Positions 16,221 through 30,136 of a stretch of DNA of 64,000 nucleotides are shown piece after piece. The position numbers and the translations under genes were made by a program. The DNA comes from Desulfobacteraceae bacterium. GTDB lineage: Bacteria > Desulfobacterota > Desulfobacteria > Desulfobacterales > Desulfosalsimonadaceae. The stretch covers positions 1 to 64,000 of the forward strand of contig JABZFM010000005.1 in the NCBI GenBank assembly GCA_014237465.1. The letters are read 5' to 3'. Within the stretch, counting starts at the first letter, position 1. Every line of letters starts with the position of its first letter. The notes below the pieces were generated by a model that saw nothing but the letters and a program-made list of their open reading frames with translations, did not search any database and was not told the DNA's origin.

Positions 16221-16250
16221 GGCCGCTTGGATACCCAAGCGGCCTCTTTT
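16221..16250. terminator. Bidirectional rho-independent terminator
   Basis: Perfect 10-bp hairpin GGCCGCTTGG-ATAC-CCAAGCGGCC at 16221-16244, followed by TCTTTTT on the plus strand and by TTTGTTTTT on the minus strand. It lies about 60 bases past the stop of the minus-strand PFOR gene and probably ends that transcript. Confidence 0.75.
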
Positions 16251-16303
16251 TAAATTACACGACAAACAGAGAATTATTACCTGAATTTTGCAGGTATTAT
16301 TTT

Positions 16304-19885
<3,582 letters not shown>

Positions 19886-19942
19886 TTAACGATTAGATTC
19901 ACTAAAAAAATAGCGATCCTGAATAACAGGGGAAAATTAAAA

Positions 19943-19971
19943 AATTTATCTCAAATCAGATATTATGTAAA
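19943..19971 (-). promoter_or_regulatory. Promoter for the PFOR gene
   Basis: On the minus strand TTTACA (19966-19971), a 17-base spacer, then TAAATT (19943-19948). It gives a leader of about 80 bases containing a small hairpin (CCTG-TTATT-CAGG, 19918-19930). Confidence 0.45.
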
Positions 19972-20012
19972 GAATAAAATTTTATGCGGATTAAGAGTGA
20001 ATAATCAGGTGG

Positions 20013-21548
20013 TTATTCAACTTTATACAGCAGATCAATATACTTTTCCATCATATCTTCCACAAGCCCGCGAAAGGGAATGGTGGCAGCCATACCATAG
20101 ACCGGGGCCATTTCCCCTTTCTCATCCGGGTTAGCCTTTACGAACGCAACGGAAGTTTTCAAATCCTCAATAAACCGTTCGGCAACACCGGAACGGGCAT
20201 GTCTCAGGGTCACGCAGATATGAACGCATGCCGGTTTATGCAGACCATTTAAGCTCCAGCCCTTTTGCCCCATCTGATCCATGACCTGGTAAATATTCAT
20301 ATCATCCGATGCAAACGCGATCACCCACAGGGGATCTCCCAAAATTCTGAGTTCAGGAATCCCCTGAATGCCTTTTTTAATGGCAGATGCGGTTTCAAGA
20401 ATTTTCCGGGTGGCATCCAGATATCCTTTCTCCCCAATGGAGACCATGGCTGCCCAGCAGGCCGCGCTTAACGCACCCGGACGGCTGCCGGCAAAAGTGG
20501 GAGAAAAATACAGGCCACCCGGCCAGTCGGTAATGGTAAAATACTGATATCGTCTTAATTCGGTCTCGCGATATAGAATAACAGATGTCCCTTTGGCAGC
20601 ATACCCGTATTTATGGGTATCTGCTGAAATGGAGGTGACTCCCGGAAGCCTGAAATCAACCGGCGGAATATCATATCCCAGCTTTTCCGCCCAAGGCACC
20701 ACAAACCCGCCGAGGCACGCGTCCGTATGGAACCCGATACCTTTTTTTCCGGCAAGTTCCGACAATTCTTCAATGGGATCTATCACACCATGGGGAAAAC
20801 ACGGGGAAGAACCGACAATGACAATGGTGTTTTTAGTAATTGCCTTTTTCGTGGCTTTAACATCCGCCCTGAAATCAGGCCCGACGGGTATATGAATGAT
20901 TTTGATGTTAAAGTACTGGGCAGCCTTGTCAAATGCCGCATGGGCGGTCACAGGAACAATCATTTCCGGGCGGGTGATGTTTTTTTCTTTTCTGGCCCGG
21001 TCCCGGTAAGTTTTCATGGCCAGCAGGATGCTTTCCGTGCCGCCGGAGGACACCACGCCGCAAATTTCATCATCTGTTTTATCCGCACCGAGCATGGAAG
21101 CCGTCATGGAGACGATTTCAGACTCAAACTTGGTGGCACTCGGCCAGATATCCGAATGCAAAGGGTTGCTCTGGGAGTTAAACCCATAGATTTTATTTAA
21201 AAACTCAATATGATCCTGATCCCCGTGATACACGGCACCGGACACATATCCATCCTTCCACTGGGAGACTTCCTTTTCATGAATGCCTTCCATCAGATCA
21301 ACCACATCTTTTTTGGCCAGACCCTTTTCCGGCAGCTTTGCAAAGCTTTTCACGTTGTCTTTGTATGGCTTGAGGGACCCTTCCAGTTCCGCCATCATGG
21401 AATCCAATTCCTTTTGAATGGCTTTTTTGACAAACCCAATATCCTTGACGGCATTAAAAACCCGGGTGGCAATTCCCTGGGGAAGACGGGATAAATATTT
21501 ATCCATAATCACTTGTATGTCCAATGGTCCCTCCAAAATTATTTGCAA
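20013..21548 (-). CDS. Sphingosine-1-phosphate lyase family enzyme (PLP-dependent)
   Basis: 511 aa. Matches eukaryotic and bacterial sphingosine-1-phosphate lyases along almost the whole chain: SGAVY early, [80 protein letters not shown], and a C-terminal PVYGMAAT. Lys313 in SADTHK is the pyridoxal phosphate lysine. There is no N-terminal membrane anchor, as in the soluble Symbiobacterium enzyme. The family splits phosphorylated long-chain bases into a fatty aldehyde and phosphoethanolamine; related group II decarboxylases act on amino acids, but the motifs favour lyase. The start lies five bases after the stop of an FGGY kinase gene, so the two form an operon. The substrate in this organism is unknown. 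Confidence 0.85.
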   Translation of the reverse strand: MQIILEGPLDIQVIMDKYLSRLPQGIATRVFNAVKDIGFVKKAIQKELDSMMAELEGSLKPYKDNVKSFAKLPEKGLAKKDVVDLMEGIHEKEVSQWKDGYVSGAVYHGDQDHIEFLNKIYGFNSQSNPLHSDIWPSATKFESEIVSMTASMLGADKTDDEICGVVSSGGTESILLAMKTYRDRARKEKNITRPEMIVPVTAHAAFDKAAQYFNIKIIHIPVGPDFRADVKATKKAITKNTIVIVGSSPCFPHGVIDPIEELSELAGKKGIGFHTDACLGGFVVPWAEKLGYDIPPVDFRLPGVTSISADTHKYGYAAKGTSVILYRETELRRYQYFTITDWPGGLYFSPTFAGSRPGALSAACWAAMVSIGEKGYLDATRKILETASAIKKGIQGIPELRILGDPLWVIAFASDDMNIYQVMDQMGQKGWSLNGLHKPACVHICVTLRHARSGVAERFIEDLKTSVAFVKANPDEKGEMAPVYGMAATIPFRGLVEDMMEKYIDLLYKVE

Positions 21549-21553
21549 TAATT

Positions 21554-23137
21554 TTATACCCTGTTCAGCCGCGTATATATCTTTCGATTTTTCTTATATA
21601 TATTTTTAAATTCTTTGAACATTCGATCATAAATGCCGATGCGATCCGGATTCGGATAATACACGTTGCCGACTTCCACCACATCCGCAAGATCATCAAA
21701 GTTCATGTATCCCATGGCAACAGATGCCAGAAATGCCGCGCCCCTGACATTGGCCAGAATGGGCTGCTTGATCTGCAGTATTTCCCGGTTAAAGACATCC
21801 GCATGCATCTGACACCAGACATCAGATGCAGCGCCGCCCCCAATCATCCGGACCCTGTCAAGCCGCCGTTTTACAAATTTCTCCACTGATTCCAGCAGCC
21901 AGCGGCCATTGTATGCCACGCCCTCCAAAACGGCCCGGACCATGTGTTCCCTTGTTGTTTCCAAAGACTGGTTGAAAAAACCGCCGCGAACATATTTATC
22001 GTCCAATGGGGTCCGTTCGCCGTACAGCCAGGGCGTAAAAATCACCCCCCCGCTCCCGGCCGGTATTTTATCTGCCATGGTGTCAAATATCTGATATACA
22101 TTTGACGGACATTTTCCGACCAAAAGATCATCCTTGTGAAAAAATATATTGTCCCTTAAAAATGTCAGGCAGGCGCCGGCGGTCTCCTGCTCATTGGCCA
22201 CAAAGTATCTGCCGGGAATCGCCGAGGGCAGAGACGCAATACCCCGGAAAATATCTGTTTTTTTAAACGGCACATGGCAGGTCAGCCAGGATGACGTTCC
22301 GATATAAAAATGGGCGTCATAATCAGACACGCCGCCGGAGCCGATTGCTGCGGCCTGAACATCCGGGGTCCCCATGATGACTTCGACATCCGGGCGGAGT
22401 CCCAATTCATCTGCCACTTCCGGTTTTAGTGGACCCAGAATATCTATCGCCTGCTTTAGTCCCGGCAGTTTCTCTTTTTCAATGGTTGACATGCGGATCA
22501 GCCGGTCATCATAGGTAATATTGTTGATGTTTCTATTATCCGTCACCCAGTGCAGGGTAATTGAATCAAAAGATGCCGCAAATTTTCCAGTCAGCCGCAG
22601 GTTGATGTAGTCTTTGGGCTCCAGAAATTTGTATGTTTTATGATAAATATCCGGCCGCTGATTTTTGATATATAAAATATGGGCAATGGAATCTTTTCCG
22701 GAAAGACTGGGAGCTCCCCCGGTTAATCGCAGCCAGCGCTGGATTTTTGAAATACCGTACCCTTCAACCTTTAAAATCCCGTCGGATATTTCCCTCACAT
22801 ATTGACTGCCGCGGGAATCCAGCCATATCAGGGCATTGCTCAAATGGTTCCCGTTTTTGTCCACTGCCACCGTACCTGACCACTGGGTGGAACAGCTGAT
22901 GGCAATAATATCTTCGGACGGAACCAATTTTTTATTCAATATGATCTTAAATGTTTCAAGAATGGACTCCCACCATTGCTCCGGATCCTGTTCCGCACCG
23001 CCATCCGGCAGCAGGTGAAGTGTATTTTCAACAAATGCGGAATCAATCACTTCGCCCCGGGTAGTTACCAGAGCGGATTTAGGACCTGAAGTACCCAAAT
23101 CAATGGCAAGGATATACTTCTCTTTATTTTTCGGCAT
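21554..23137 (-). CDS. FGGY-family carbohydrate kinase (xylulokinase-like)
   Basis: 527 aa. N-terminal ATPase motif [15 protein letters not shown] at about 10-24, substrate motif [12 protein letters not shown], and the C-terminal ATP-site signature [13 protein letters not shown]...[22 protein letters not shown] kinases phosphorylate sugars or polyols such as xylulose, glycerol or ribulose; the exact substrate cannot be read from sequence. It is five bases upstream of the sphingosine-1-phosphate-lyase-like gene, so it may make the phosphorylated substrate or an unrelated sugar phosphate. The start ATG at 23137 is the only reasonable one ([15 protein letters not shown]). Confidence 0.85.
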   Translation of the reverse strand: MPKNKEKYILAIDLGTSGPKSALVTTRGEVIDSAFVENTLHLLPDGGAEQDPEQWWESILETFKIILNKKLVPSEDIIAISCSTQWSGTVAVDKNGNHLSNALIWLDSRGSQYVREISDGILKVEGYGISKIQRWLRLTGGAPSLSGKDSIAHILYIKNQRPDIYHKTYKFLEPKDYINLRLTGKFAASFDSITLHWVTDNRNINNITYDDRLIRMSTIEKEKLPGLKQAIDILGPLKPEVADELGLRPDVEVIMGTPDVQAAAIGSGGVSDYDAHFYIGTSSWLTCHVPFKKTDIFRGIASLPSAIPGRYFVANEQETAGACLTFLRDNIFFHKDDLLVGKCPSNVYQIFDTMADKIPAGSGGVIFTPWLYGERTPLDDKYVRGGFFNQSLETTREHMVRAVLEGVAYNGRWLLESVEKFVKRRLDRVRMIGGGAASDVWCQMHADVFNREILQIKQPILANVRGAAFLASVAMGYMNFDDLADVVEVGNVYYPNPDRIGIYDRMFKEFKNIYKKNRKIYTRLNRV

Positions 23138-23229
23138 AATTACTTAATAATTTCCGATTAAATTTTTTAATATCGGTGAATACAGTAAAGATACGGGGCC
23201 AGAGGGCATGGCTTACTGCATTAATGAGA

Positions 23230-23393
23230 ACCAATACTTAATTTTCATAATCTTATTCATGATCGCAATCTTAATCAGTTTTTAAATTAAATACTTACAG
23301 CTCTAAGGATTATGAGTAAGATTACGATTACGAATTTTTTAAGGCATAGCCAAATCTCGAAAACCTGGCCTTGAAGACCCGGTTTTCGAGATT
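23230..23393. repeat. Long hairpin and ATTA-rich repeats in a 308-bp gap
   Basis: A perfect 13-bp inverted repeat AATCTCGAAAACC/GGTTTTCGAGATT (23353-23365, 23381-23393) lies in this gap. Before it come oppositely oriented runs related to AATCTTAATC and GATTACGATTACG (about 23265-23335), a pattern I associate with Desulfobacterota intergenic repeats. No clear T-run follows on the minus strand, so a terminator role is doubtful. Nothing coding is seen. Confidence 0.45.
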
Positions 23394-23445
23394 CAAATAA
23401 AAAAGATGGGGCGTCACGACTTCAATTAATGAGCAATCACAGGGC

Positions 23446-24033
23446 CTATCGACCCGGCCTGTAGATAAACGAAACCGCCTCTGTCTGGTCGGATGCCAGG
23501 CGAATGGACAAATTCAGCACACGGTTTTCATCATATAATATTTTTGCCAAGTCCAGATTGCCGTTCGCATCTGTTTGCGCCTGCTTATGAAAAGTTCTCT
23601 GCTTGTCTGCAATCACCAGCATTTCGTTGGCAGCCGGCTCTTTTTCTCCGCAAACCAAAAAATTAGCGGTTTCATATTTTGCCAGAGGTAGTTCTATCTT
23701 GGAGTTTATACAAATTGCCTGGACGTTGGCTGCATCTAAAATTCCCAGGCCGAACAAAAGCATTTCCGCCCAGACAAACACCCTGCCGCGGGGGTATTTT
23801 TGCATAACGTGGACTTTCTCAATTATTTCAGAGCATTGAGGAGTTTTTTCAAGGTGAATTTTATTATTTACTATTCCCCCGGAAAATTTATATTTTGAAA
23901 ATTCCCCGACAGAGACCTCACCGTTTTCCAGCTTTGACTCCAAAGGACCCATGCGTGTCAAAATGCTGGAACATCCGGATATGCTGACGGCTAACAATAC
24001 GATAAAAAAAATCCGGGCTATCTTAACACTCAT
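23446..24033 (-). CDS. Hypothetical lipoprotein
   Basis: 195 aa with a lipoprotein signal (SISGC, Cys21). Three later cysteines (CSEI, AICIN, LVCGEKEP) could form a disulfide. The middle has a hydrophobic stretch (VFVWAEMLLFGLGILDAANVQ). The C-terminal part looks like a small beta domain (DANGNLDLAKILYDENRVLNLSIRL), a pattern seen in carboxypeptidase-regulatory or transthyretin-like modules. I do not recognise the family. It is divergent from the 24166 lipoprotein gene. Confidence 0.65.
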   Translation of the reverse strand: MSVKIARIFFIVLLAVSISGCSSILTRMGPLESKLENGEVSVGEFSKYKFSGGIVNNKIHLEKTPQCSEIIEKVHVMQKYPRGRVFVWAEMLLFGLGILDAANVQAICINSKIELPLAKYETANFLVCGEKEPAANEMLVIADKQRTFHKQAQTDANGNLDLAKILYDENRVLNLSIRLASDQTEAVSFIYRPGR

Positions 24034-24074
24034 TATCTTATCCTTTCCATTTCTTATTTATAAGATTTAACTGT

Positions 24075-24104
24075 TTGACATAAAAACTTATTGTTTGATA
24101 TTAT
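24075..24104 (+). promoter_or_regulatory. Promoter for the 153-aa lipoprotein gene
   Basis: TTGACA (24075-24080) and TATTAT (24099-24104) with an 18-base spacer, about 60 bases before the GTG start at 24166. Confidence 0.5.
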
Positions 24105-24165
24105 ATTTAATTGTATATCAAATAGTCAAAACAATCTCAACCAATAATCTGTCAAGGAGAACCTC

Positions 24166-24627
24166 GTGAAGCGAATACTGATTTTAGCATTTATGTTTTT
24201 TATACTCACAGGGTGCTTTGCCGAACCTTCCAAACAGGCCTATGAAAAAGGCTGCGGACCTTTTCCGGACAATTATGAAGAAACCATCAAAGGTTACCTG
24301 AAAACAGATTTATACAATGCTGATAGTCTAAAGAACTTCACAGTGAATAAACCGCCTGAAAAAAAGATCCTGGACATTGACTACCGGCCGGTCCATCTAT
24401 CCAAAGGTCAGGAAGTATGGGAATGCTATATTGTTTTTGATGCAAAAGGCAGAGATGGAAAATATATCCGTGATTTTCATGTGGTCTGGATGCGACATAA
24501 TCGGATTGTCGCATATGACTTTAAAAAAATAGACCTCGGCTACAAGCTCAAACACCGCCGTAAAGATACTTCGGCCCCACCTGTTGAAACACCTGGCGAA
24601 ACCACTGATAAAGAATCTGCAAAATAA
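24166..24627 (+). CDS. Hypothetical small lipoprotein
   Basis: 153 aa starting at GTG, with AAGGAG seven bases before. Lipobox LTGC at Cys17. The mature part has CGPFPDNYEETIKGYLKTDL early, then a short beta-rich segment (EVWECYIVFDAKGRDGKYIRDFHVVW) and a charged Pro/Thr/Glu-rich tail. Proteins with the CG-P-PxNYxxxIKxYL pattern occur as small lipoproteins in many proteobacteria, without known function. It has its own promoter and terminator. Confidence 0.7.
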   Translation: MKRILILAFMFFILTGCFAEPSKQAYEKGCGPFPDNYEETIKGYLKTDLYNADSLKNFTVNKPPEKKILDIDYRPVHLSKGQEVWECYIVFDAKGRDGKYIRDFHVVWMRHNRIVAYDFKKIDLGYKLKHRRKDTSAPPVETPGETTDKESAK

Positions 24628-24648
24628 TCATTTTATTTCTTATACTTT

Positions 24649-24685
24649 CAGCGCCGTTAATAACAATAACGGCGCTGTTTTTTTC
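24649..24685 (+). terminator. Rho-independent terminator
   Basis: 11-bp perfect stem CAGCGCCGTTA/TAACGGCGCTG (24649-24659, 24667-24677) followed by TTTTTTTT. It ends the lipoprotein transcript. Confidence 0.85.
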
Positions 24686-24797
24686 AAAAAGGCTTTTTAA
24701 AATTTAATGTTTAAAAAGTCTATTTTCTGGCGTTTCATCATTACCGGATCAAATACAACTGCCGGCGGACATTTTTGAAACTGAATCTCCCGAAATG

Positions 24798-25661
24798 TCA
24801 TTGCCTTTCTGCAGCAGGAACAAAATCATAAAATGCATTTGCAAGATCCTTAAATTCGGCTACGGAAAGGGACTCTGCGCGCCTTGCCGGATCAATACCT
24901 GAATTGCCTAATATCTTTCTTACACTTTTGTCATCTACATTCAAATCGATGTTTTGCAGGGCATTTTTTAATGTTTTCCTTCTTGTGGAAAATGCCGCCT
25001 TCACAACTGCAGACAACAACGATTCATCAGCCACCGGTTTTTCAATTTCTTTTTTAAATCGGATCTCGACAACTTCAGAAGCCACTTTGGGTTTGGGCAG
25101 AAAAAGATGCGGACCCACCGTGGCCAGTTTCTTCACATCCGCACTGTATTGAAGCATCACGGACAATCTTCCGTAATCCCTGGATCCCGGGCCCGCGGCC
25201 AGACGCCGGGCAACTTCTCTTTGAAACATCAGGGATGCCCGGTCAATGGACTGTTTCGCATTCAGCAGGGCCACCAGGATCTGGGAGGAAATATTATACG
25301 GAAGGTTTCCCAAAACAATTAATTTTTGTTTTTCCTTTTCACTGATTTCATTGATATCAACTGTTAAAATATCTTTATTAATTATGATTACATTATTGAT
25401 ATCATTGTTTGCCAATTCCGTTTGCAGGACCTCGGCAATTTCATGGTCTTTTTCCACTGCATAAACGCATTTTACCTGCCGTGCCGCCGGGATGGTCAGT
25501 GCACCGAGTCCTGATCCGATTTCAAGAATGATGTCTTCCGGTGACAAATTGGATCGGTCAACAATCATCCGGGCGGTTGACGGATCCACCAGAAAATTCT
25601 GACCAAACTGCTTTTTGGGATGTAACGCCCTTGATGCAAGAAGAGTTCTGGGTGAAGTCAT
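24798..25661 (-). CDS. rsmA: 16S rRNA adenine dimethyltransferase RsmA (KsgA)
   Basis: 287 aa. Uses S-adenosylmethionine to dimethylate the two adjacent adenines in the 3'-terminal hairpin of 16S rRNA during 30S assembly. Motifs: KKQFGQNFLVD near residue 17, SAM site LEIGSGLGALT, acidic VEKD, catalytic NLPYNISSQIL, and a C-terminal helical domain with RRKTLKNAL. Length is normal. The gap upstream (25662-26032) holds no feature I can support. Confidence 0.95.
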   Translation of the reverse strand: MTSPRTLLASRALHPKKQFGQNFLVDPSTARMIVDRSNLSPEDIILEIGSGLGALTIPAARQVKCVYAVEKDHEIAEVLQTELANNDINNVIIINKDILTVDINEISEKEKQKLIVLGNLPYNISSQILVALLNAKQSIDRASLMFQREVARRLAAGPGSRDYGRLSVMLQYSADVKKLATVGPHLFLPKPKVASEVVEIRFKKEIEKPVADESLLSAVVKAAFSTRRKTLKNALQNIDLNVDDKSVRKILGNSGIDPARRAESLSVAEFKDLANAFYDFVPAAERQ

Positions 25662-26032
25662 GGTTTATACCTGATAACTGATATTATAATATTTTTCCCC
25701 TGATTTTATATTTTTAACCGACATTTTTTTAATTGCCACTTTTTTTATTTGTCCTGTTTGCAGTAAAGCCATGCGGATCAGGCGGCTGCTTTTGCTTGAC
25801 TTCTCAACTGTCTTTATTTAATTAACCATATTAAAATATAGTAAATATTGATTTACCGAATCGCCTTCAGGTATATTCATTGCCACCTTCGGAACATTTC
25901 CATGGTTTTGCGTATAATGATCGAATTTTCAAAAAAAATCTATTTTAACTCAAAAATGAAATCATTTTCGGGTAATGCCCCCTGTTCCGATGAACTATCC
26001 GTACAGAACTCTCCGCTCTCTTGGAGTTTATC

Positions 26033-26902
26033 ATGGTAATTAAAAAATTTGCTTTGATTGGCCCTATTGTTTTTCTTTTGTTTATAATCAGCTGCGCCTC
26101 AGGCGTCAAGGAAAGAGAGACACTGAACATTCCGGCAAAAAAATATGACCTGGTGCTGGTGCATGGTCTGTCCAATATGCACTGCTGGGGGGAGGATTTT
26201 CTACTGCAGTGCATCAACATTTGGGGATCGGAAAATGTATTTGCCGTTTACACCAGTGAATCCAGGCGTATCTGGGAAAGAGACATCCAGGGCAGGGCTT
26301 TGATATGCTGTGGTGAAAATAATTATTCCGCTGGAGATGATGATATTGAAACCCAGTCCGGGTACTTAAACGATGCGGTATTAGAGCTTCAAGAATCCCG
26401 CAGTCTGGGCCCGGAATTCTGCATCATGGCCCACAGCATGGGCGGACTTGTGTCACGGTATTACATTGACCAGCATCCGGGCAAGGTCGTCGGTCTGGTA
26501 ACCCTTGGTACGCCGCATCATGGGGATCCGCTTGCCGAAAGCTTTGGATGGATCGGATTTTTCATCGGGGCCGGAGATGCGGTTGACAATATAAGGCCGG
26601 ACTATATGACCGAATTTAACCGGCAATTCCCGATACCGGATGCGCGTGTGCCCGGTAATTGCAAAATTTACACCATTCGCGGGGATTCAGATGGTTATGA
26701 TTCATTCGGATGGGGGGGCGAGCTCTTTTTGGGATGGCCGGTCATGAGAATATTTTACTGGACGGACAGTGACGGAATTGTGCCGGAACAGTCCTCCCTA
26801 ATTGATGGAGCCATGCACATAGGAGACTTTTCCGGAGATGACCATTACGATCTGGTCCGGGATCCGGAAGTCGCAATTAAAGCAGCAGAATATTTGCCAT
26901 AA
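26033..26902 (+). CDS. Lipoprotein lipase/esterase of the alpha/beta-hydrolase fold
   Basis: 289 aa from the ATG at 26033 (GGAG six bases upstream); the frame also opens at a TTG four codons earlier. Lipobox IISC, Cys21. VLVHGLSNMHCWGEDF carries the oxyanion region, AHSMGGLVSRYY the nucleophile elbow with Ser135, LGTPHHGDPLAE follows as in triacylglycerol lipases and PGAP1-like esterases, and a late DGIVPEQSS...GDDHYDLV supplies the likely Asp and His. Five or more cysteines suggest disulfides. Expected to hydrolyse ester-linked lipids at the envelope; substrate unknown. Confidence 0.8.
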   Translation: MVIKKFALIGPIVFLLFIISCASGVKERETLNIPAKKYDLVLVHGLSNMHCWGEDFLLQCINIWGSENVFAVYTSESRRIWERDIQGRALICCGENNYSAGDDDIETQSGYLNDAVLELQESRSLGPEFCIMAHSMGGLVSRYYIDQHPGKVVGLVTLGTPHHGDPLAESFGWIGFFIGAGDAVDNIRPDYMTEFNRQFPIPDARVPGNCKIYTIRGDSDGYDSFGWGGELFLGWPVMRIFYWTDSDGIVPEQSSLIDGAMHIGDFSGDDHYDLVRDPEVAIKAAEYLP

Positions 26903-26916
26903 AAAAAATAATCGAT

Positions 26917-27068
26917 CAAATTTTTTCTCCAGCATGCCAATTTTGCAACCAAACAGGATATCAACAAGCTGGTAGACAAAATTGAAAATCTGGAAAAACA
27001 CATCAAAAAACTATATAAGGACAACTTAGATGGATCCATTCAATCCCGGCCTTCAAACAGGCGATCAT
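26917..27068 (+). pseudogene. Possible coiled-coil gene remnant
   Basis: Between the lipase and the protease genes one frame reads FATKQDINKLVDKIENL and EKHIKKLYKDN, a heptad-type coiled coil like the C-terminus of phasin-type or small coiled-coil proteins. There is no start codon with a ribosome binding site, a stop (TAA) lies just upstream, and the frame runs into the protease gene start. I regard it as a decayed gene end; it may also be chance. Confidence 0.25.
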
Positions 27069-30008
27069 ATCTCAGGTTATAAAATCATTAAAACTGTGGA
27101 ACTGACTGAAATCAATTCGATTTTTTATGAACTTGAACATATTCCCACCGGTACCCGGCATATACATATCAGCAATAAAGATACGGAAAATACCTTTTCC
27201 GTTGCTTTTAAAACAGTTCCCACAGATTCTACCGGTGTCGCCCACATCCTGGAGCACACCGTTTTATGCGGTTCTGAACAATATCCGGTTCGCGACCCGT
27301 TTTTCTCCATGATTAAACGAAGCCTGAATACGTTCATGAATGCCTTCACCGCGTCAGACTGGACCATGTATCCGTTTGTCACCCAGAACCAAAAAGATTA
27401 TTACAACCTGATGGGGATCTATCTGGACTCCGCATTTTTCCCGAAACTGGACCGGCTCAGCTTCAAACAGGAGGGCCATCGGCTGGAGTTTGAACCAAGT
27501 GCTGCTTCGGATGAACCGGCCCAGCCGACATACAAAGGTGTGGTATATAATGAGATGAAAGGCGCCATGTCATCACCGGACCAGGTCATGGCGCGGTCAA
27601 TTTTAAACGCTTTATATCCGGACACCACCTACAGCTTCAACTCCGGCGGTGACCCGGAGCAAATCCCGAAGTTGACCCATGAACAGCTCAAAGCATTTCA
27701 CAAACATCATTACCACCCGAGCAATGCATTTTTTTATACCTACGGCAATCTTCCACTACGATCCCACCTCAGCTTCATTGAAGAAAAAGTATTAAAGCAT
27801 TTCAGCCGTATTGATCCGGAAACCGATGTCCTGTCTCAGCCCCACTGGGATGCACCCAGAAAAATGACCTATTACTACCCGTTTGATGAAAATGATGATC
27901 CGGATAAAAAATCCCAGGTATGCCTGGCATGGCTGACAGCGGATATCCGGGATGCGTTTGAGGTTTTGAGCCTTACAATTCTTGAACAGGTGCTGATGGG
28001 AAATTCCGGTTCACCCCTTCGCAAAGCGCTTATTGACTCCGGACTTGGAAGCACCCTTTCTGACGGGAGCGGATTTGATGCGGAAAACAAAGACACGATG
28101 TTCGCCTGCGGCCTTAAAGATGTTGATAAATCATCCGCCGAAGCCATTGAAAAAATCATTTTTGACACACTGACCAATCTGGTTACAAATGGAATCGATA
28201 AAAAACTCGTGGATTCGGCCATTCACCAGATCGAATTTCATCGTAAGGAAGTGACCAACAGTCCCTACCCCTATGGCATCAAACTCCTGCTCAGGCTATC
28301 CGGCGACTGGTTTCACAATGGGGACCCGACAACCTCGCTAAAGTTTGACACCCTGATTGACAGGCTTTTTACAGAACTGGAAAAGGGCCCTTTTTTAGAA
28401 AATCAGATTGAAAAATATTTTCTCAAAAATCCTCATCGTATCCGATTGATGCTCCTGCCGGATCCGGCCATGGCGGATACCGAAAAACAACGCGTTAATG
28501 AAGAATTGATAAGTATTCATGAAAGTCTTTCAGAAGCAGAATTTGAGGATATTCAATCCGATACCCGCGCGCTGACAGGCCTTCAGGAAGCAAAAGAAAA
28601 CCTGTCATGCCTGCCGACATTAGAAATTGAAGATATTGAACCGGATATTCAAACAGTTGACGAAACCCCGGGATACGACAACACGGACGCCTGCTGCTAT
28701 GAACTGCCCACATCAGGAATTTTTTATTTCTCCAGCGCATTCGGGCTGCAGCCGCTGGCGGCTGACCTGTTACCCCTGGTCCCTTTTTTCTGTCATTCCC
28801 TGACCCTGGTCGGAACAGCACGCCACAGCTATAACGAGATAGCCCAGCTCATTGACCTTTATACCGGCGGTATCGGACTGTCCATCAATGCCGGAACAAA
28901 TTTCGCCGAAACAAATGAAAACTCATGCCTGCCGGTCATGTCATTTGCAGCAAAATGTCTTTCCCGGAACCTGCCGAAAATGTTTGAATTGATTGATGAG
29001 CTATTATGTGAATATGACTTTTCCGACCTTAAGCGGTTAAAACAGCTGCTGCTTGAATACCGGTCCAATATGGAGTCATCGGTTGTGTCAAGCGGCCACC
29101 GGTTTGCCATTTCGCTTGCATCCAGGACATTTTCTTCAGCCAGTGCCTTAAACGAAAACTGGCATGGCATTCACCAGCTGAAAATTCTTAAAGAGCTTAC
29201 CAACGATCTGACCGACGACCAGCTCCAATCCATAGCCGATGAGTTAAAACAGATCGGCGCAAGCCTGTTAAAAAGCAACAATATAAAAATCGGGCTGATC
29301 GGCGAAAAAAACGATATTGAAAAAACGATCGGTTATACGGAGGACCTGAAAAAAAATCTCGGGAAAGGAGAAAATACCGGTTTTAAGCCGCCGGCGATTG
29401 ACTTTTCAAACGATCCGGTAAGAGAAGGCTGGAGCACGGCTTCCGCGGTATCATTTGTTGCCAGCGTGTTTCAAACAAATCGAATCACCCATGAACATGC
29501 GCCGGCTTTAGCGGTTATCAGTAAGATCCTTCGGTCCATGTTTCTACATCGTGAAATCAGAGAAAAAGGCGGGGCATACGGCGGATTTGCTGCCTATCAG
29601 CTTGACAACGGTCTTTTCTGTTTTGCATCCTACAGAGATCCCCATATATTCAATACATTAAACGTCTATGAGGCGGCATCGGATTTTATCGTTTCAGAGG
29701 AATATTCGGATGAAGATATCAAGGAGGCTATCCTGCAGGTTTGTGCGGACTTTGACCGGCCGGACACACCGAATTCTGCAGCCGGAAAAGCGTTTTACCG
29801 TAAACTGATCGGCTTAACCGACGATATCCGAGAAACCTTCAAAAAAAGACTTCTTGAACTTGACCGGGAAAAAGTTTTGAAAGTCGCCCGGCACTATTTT
29901 GGTGATGCGCAAACCGTGTCATCGGTGGCCGTTATATCCAACGAAGATTCCCTTAAGGATGCGGTGGGCAAATTAAAGGATGAGCCTCTGGAGCTGCATC
30001 GAATTTAA
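27030..30008 (+). CDS. M16C zinc metallopeptidase, presequence protease (PreP)-like
   Basis: 992 aa. Inverted zinc motif HILEH (His72, Glu75, His76) with the distal glutamate in the VVYNEMKGAMS region, and a full second half with the M16C-associated domain, as in PreP and Cym1. The family degrades short unfolded peptides inside a closed chamber formed by the two halves. AAGGA precedes the ATG by ten bases. No signal peptide, so cytoplasmic. The stop is followed directly by an interspersed repeat at 30010. Related bacterial proteins are annotated as insulinase family. Confidence 0.9.
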   Translation: MDPFNPGLQTGDHISGYKIIKTVELTEINSIFYELEHIPTGTRHIHISNKDTENTFSVAFKTVPTDSTGVAHILEHTVLCGSEQYPVRDPFFSMIKRSLNTFMNAFTASDWTMYPFVTQNQKDYYNLMGIYLDSAFFPKLDRLSFKQEGHRLEFEPSAASDEPAQPTYKGVVYNEMKGAMSSPDQVMARSILNALYPDTTYSFNSGGDPEQIPKLTHEQLKAFHKHHYHPSNAFFYTYGNLPLRSHLSFIEEKVLKHFSRIDPETDVLSQPHWDAPRKMTYYYPFDENDDPDKKSQVCLAWLTADIRDAFEVLSLTILEQVLMGNSGSPLRKALIDSGLGSTLSDGSGFDAENKDTMFACGLKDVDKSSAEAIEKIIFDTLTNLVTNGIDKKLVDSAIHQIEFHRKEVTNSPYPYGIKLLLRLSGDWFHNGDPTTSLKFDTLIDRLFTELEKGPFLENQIEKYFLKNPHRIRLMLLPDPAMADTEKQRVNEELISIHESLSEAEFEDIQSDTRALTGLQEAKENLSCLPTLEIEDIEPDIQTVDETPGYDNTDACCYELPTSGIFYFSSAFGLQPLAADLLPLVPFFCHSLTLVGTARHSYNEIAQLIDLYTGGIGLSINAGTNFAETNENSCLPVMSFAAKCLSRNLPKMFELIDELLCEYDFSDLKRLKQLLLEYRSNMESSVVSSGHRFAISLASRTFSSASALNENWHGIHQLKILKELTNDLTDDQLQSIADELKQIGASLLKSNNIKIGLIGEKNDIEKTIGYTEDLKKNLGKGENTGFKPPAIDFSNDPVREGWSTASAVSFVASVFQTNRITHEHAPALAVISKILRSMFLHREIREKGGAYGGFAAYQLDNGLFCFASYRDPHIFNTLNVYEAASDFIVSEEYSDEDIKEAILQVCADFDRPDTPNSAAGKAFYRKLIGLTDDIRETFKKRLLELDREKVLKVARHYFGDAQTVSSVAVISNEDSLKDAVGKLKDEPLELHRI

Positions 30009-30009
30009 T

Positions 30010-30136
30010 TGATGGCTTCTTAAAAAGCCCAACTTCTGTGTTGCACAGAATTCTTCGTCATTGCGGAGTAGGCAAGCTACGCCTCATTCCTCAGAATTTG
30101 TGCGCCTTGAATTTGTTGCTTTTTTCTTTGCCATCC
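30010..30136. repeat. Interspersed palindromic repeat, family R1 (copy 1)
   Basis: Begins TGATGGCTTCTTAAAAAG and ends CTTTTTTCTTTGCCATC, so the ends are inverted. The centre contains CTACGCCTCATTCCTCAGAA and TGCGCCTTGAA. It lies two bases after the stop of the M16 protease gene. Related copies are at 45225-45350, 63808-63963 and, shortened, 61977-62029. The following 150 bases (to 30291) show nothing I can name. Confidence 0.7.

Noticed and set aside
16005-16265. 86-aa minus-strand frame
   Set aside because: It runs through palindromic repeats, the C/T tract and the terminator; no ribosome binding site.
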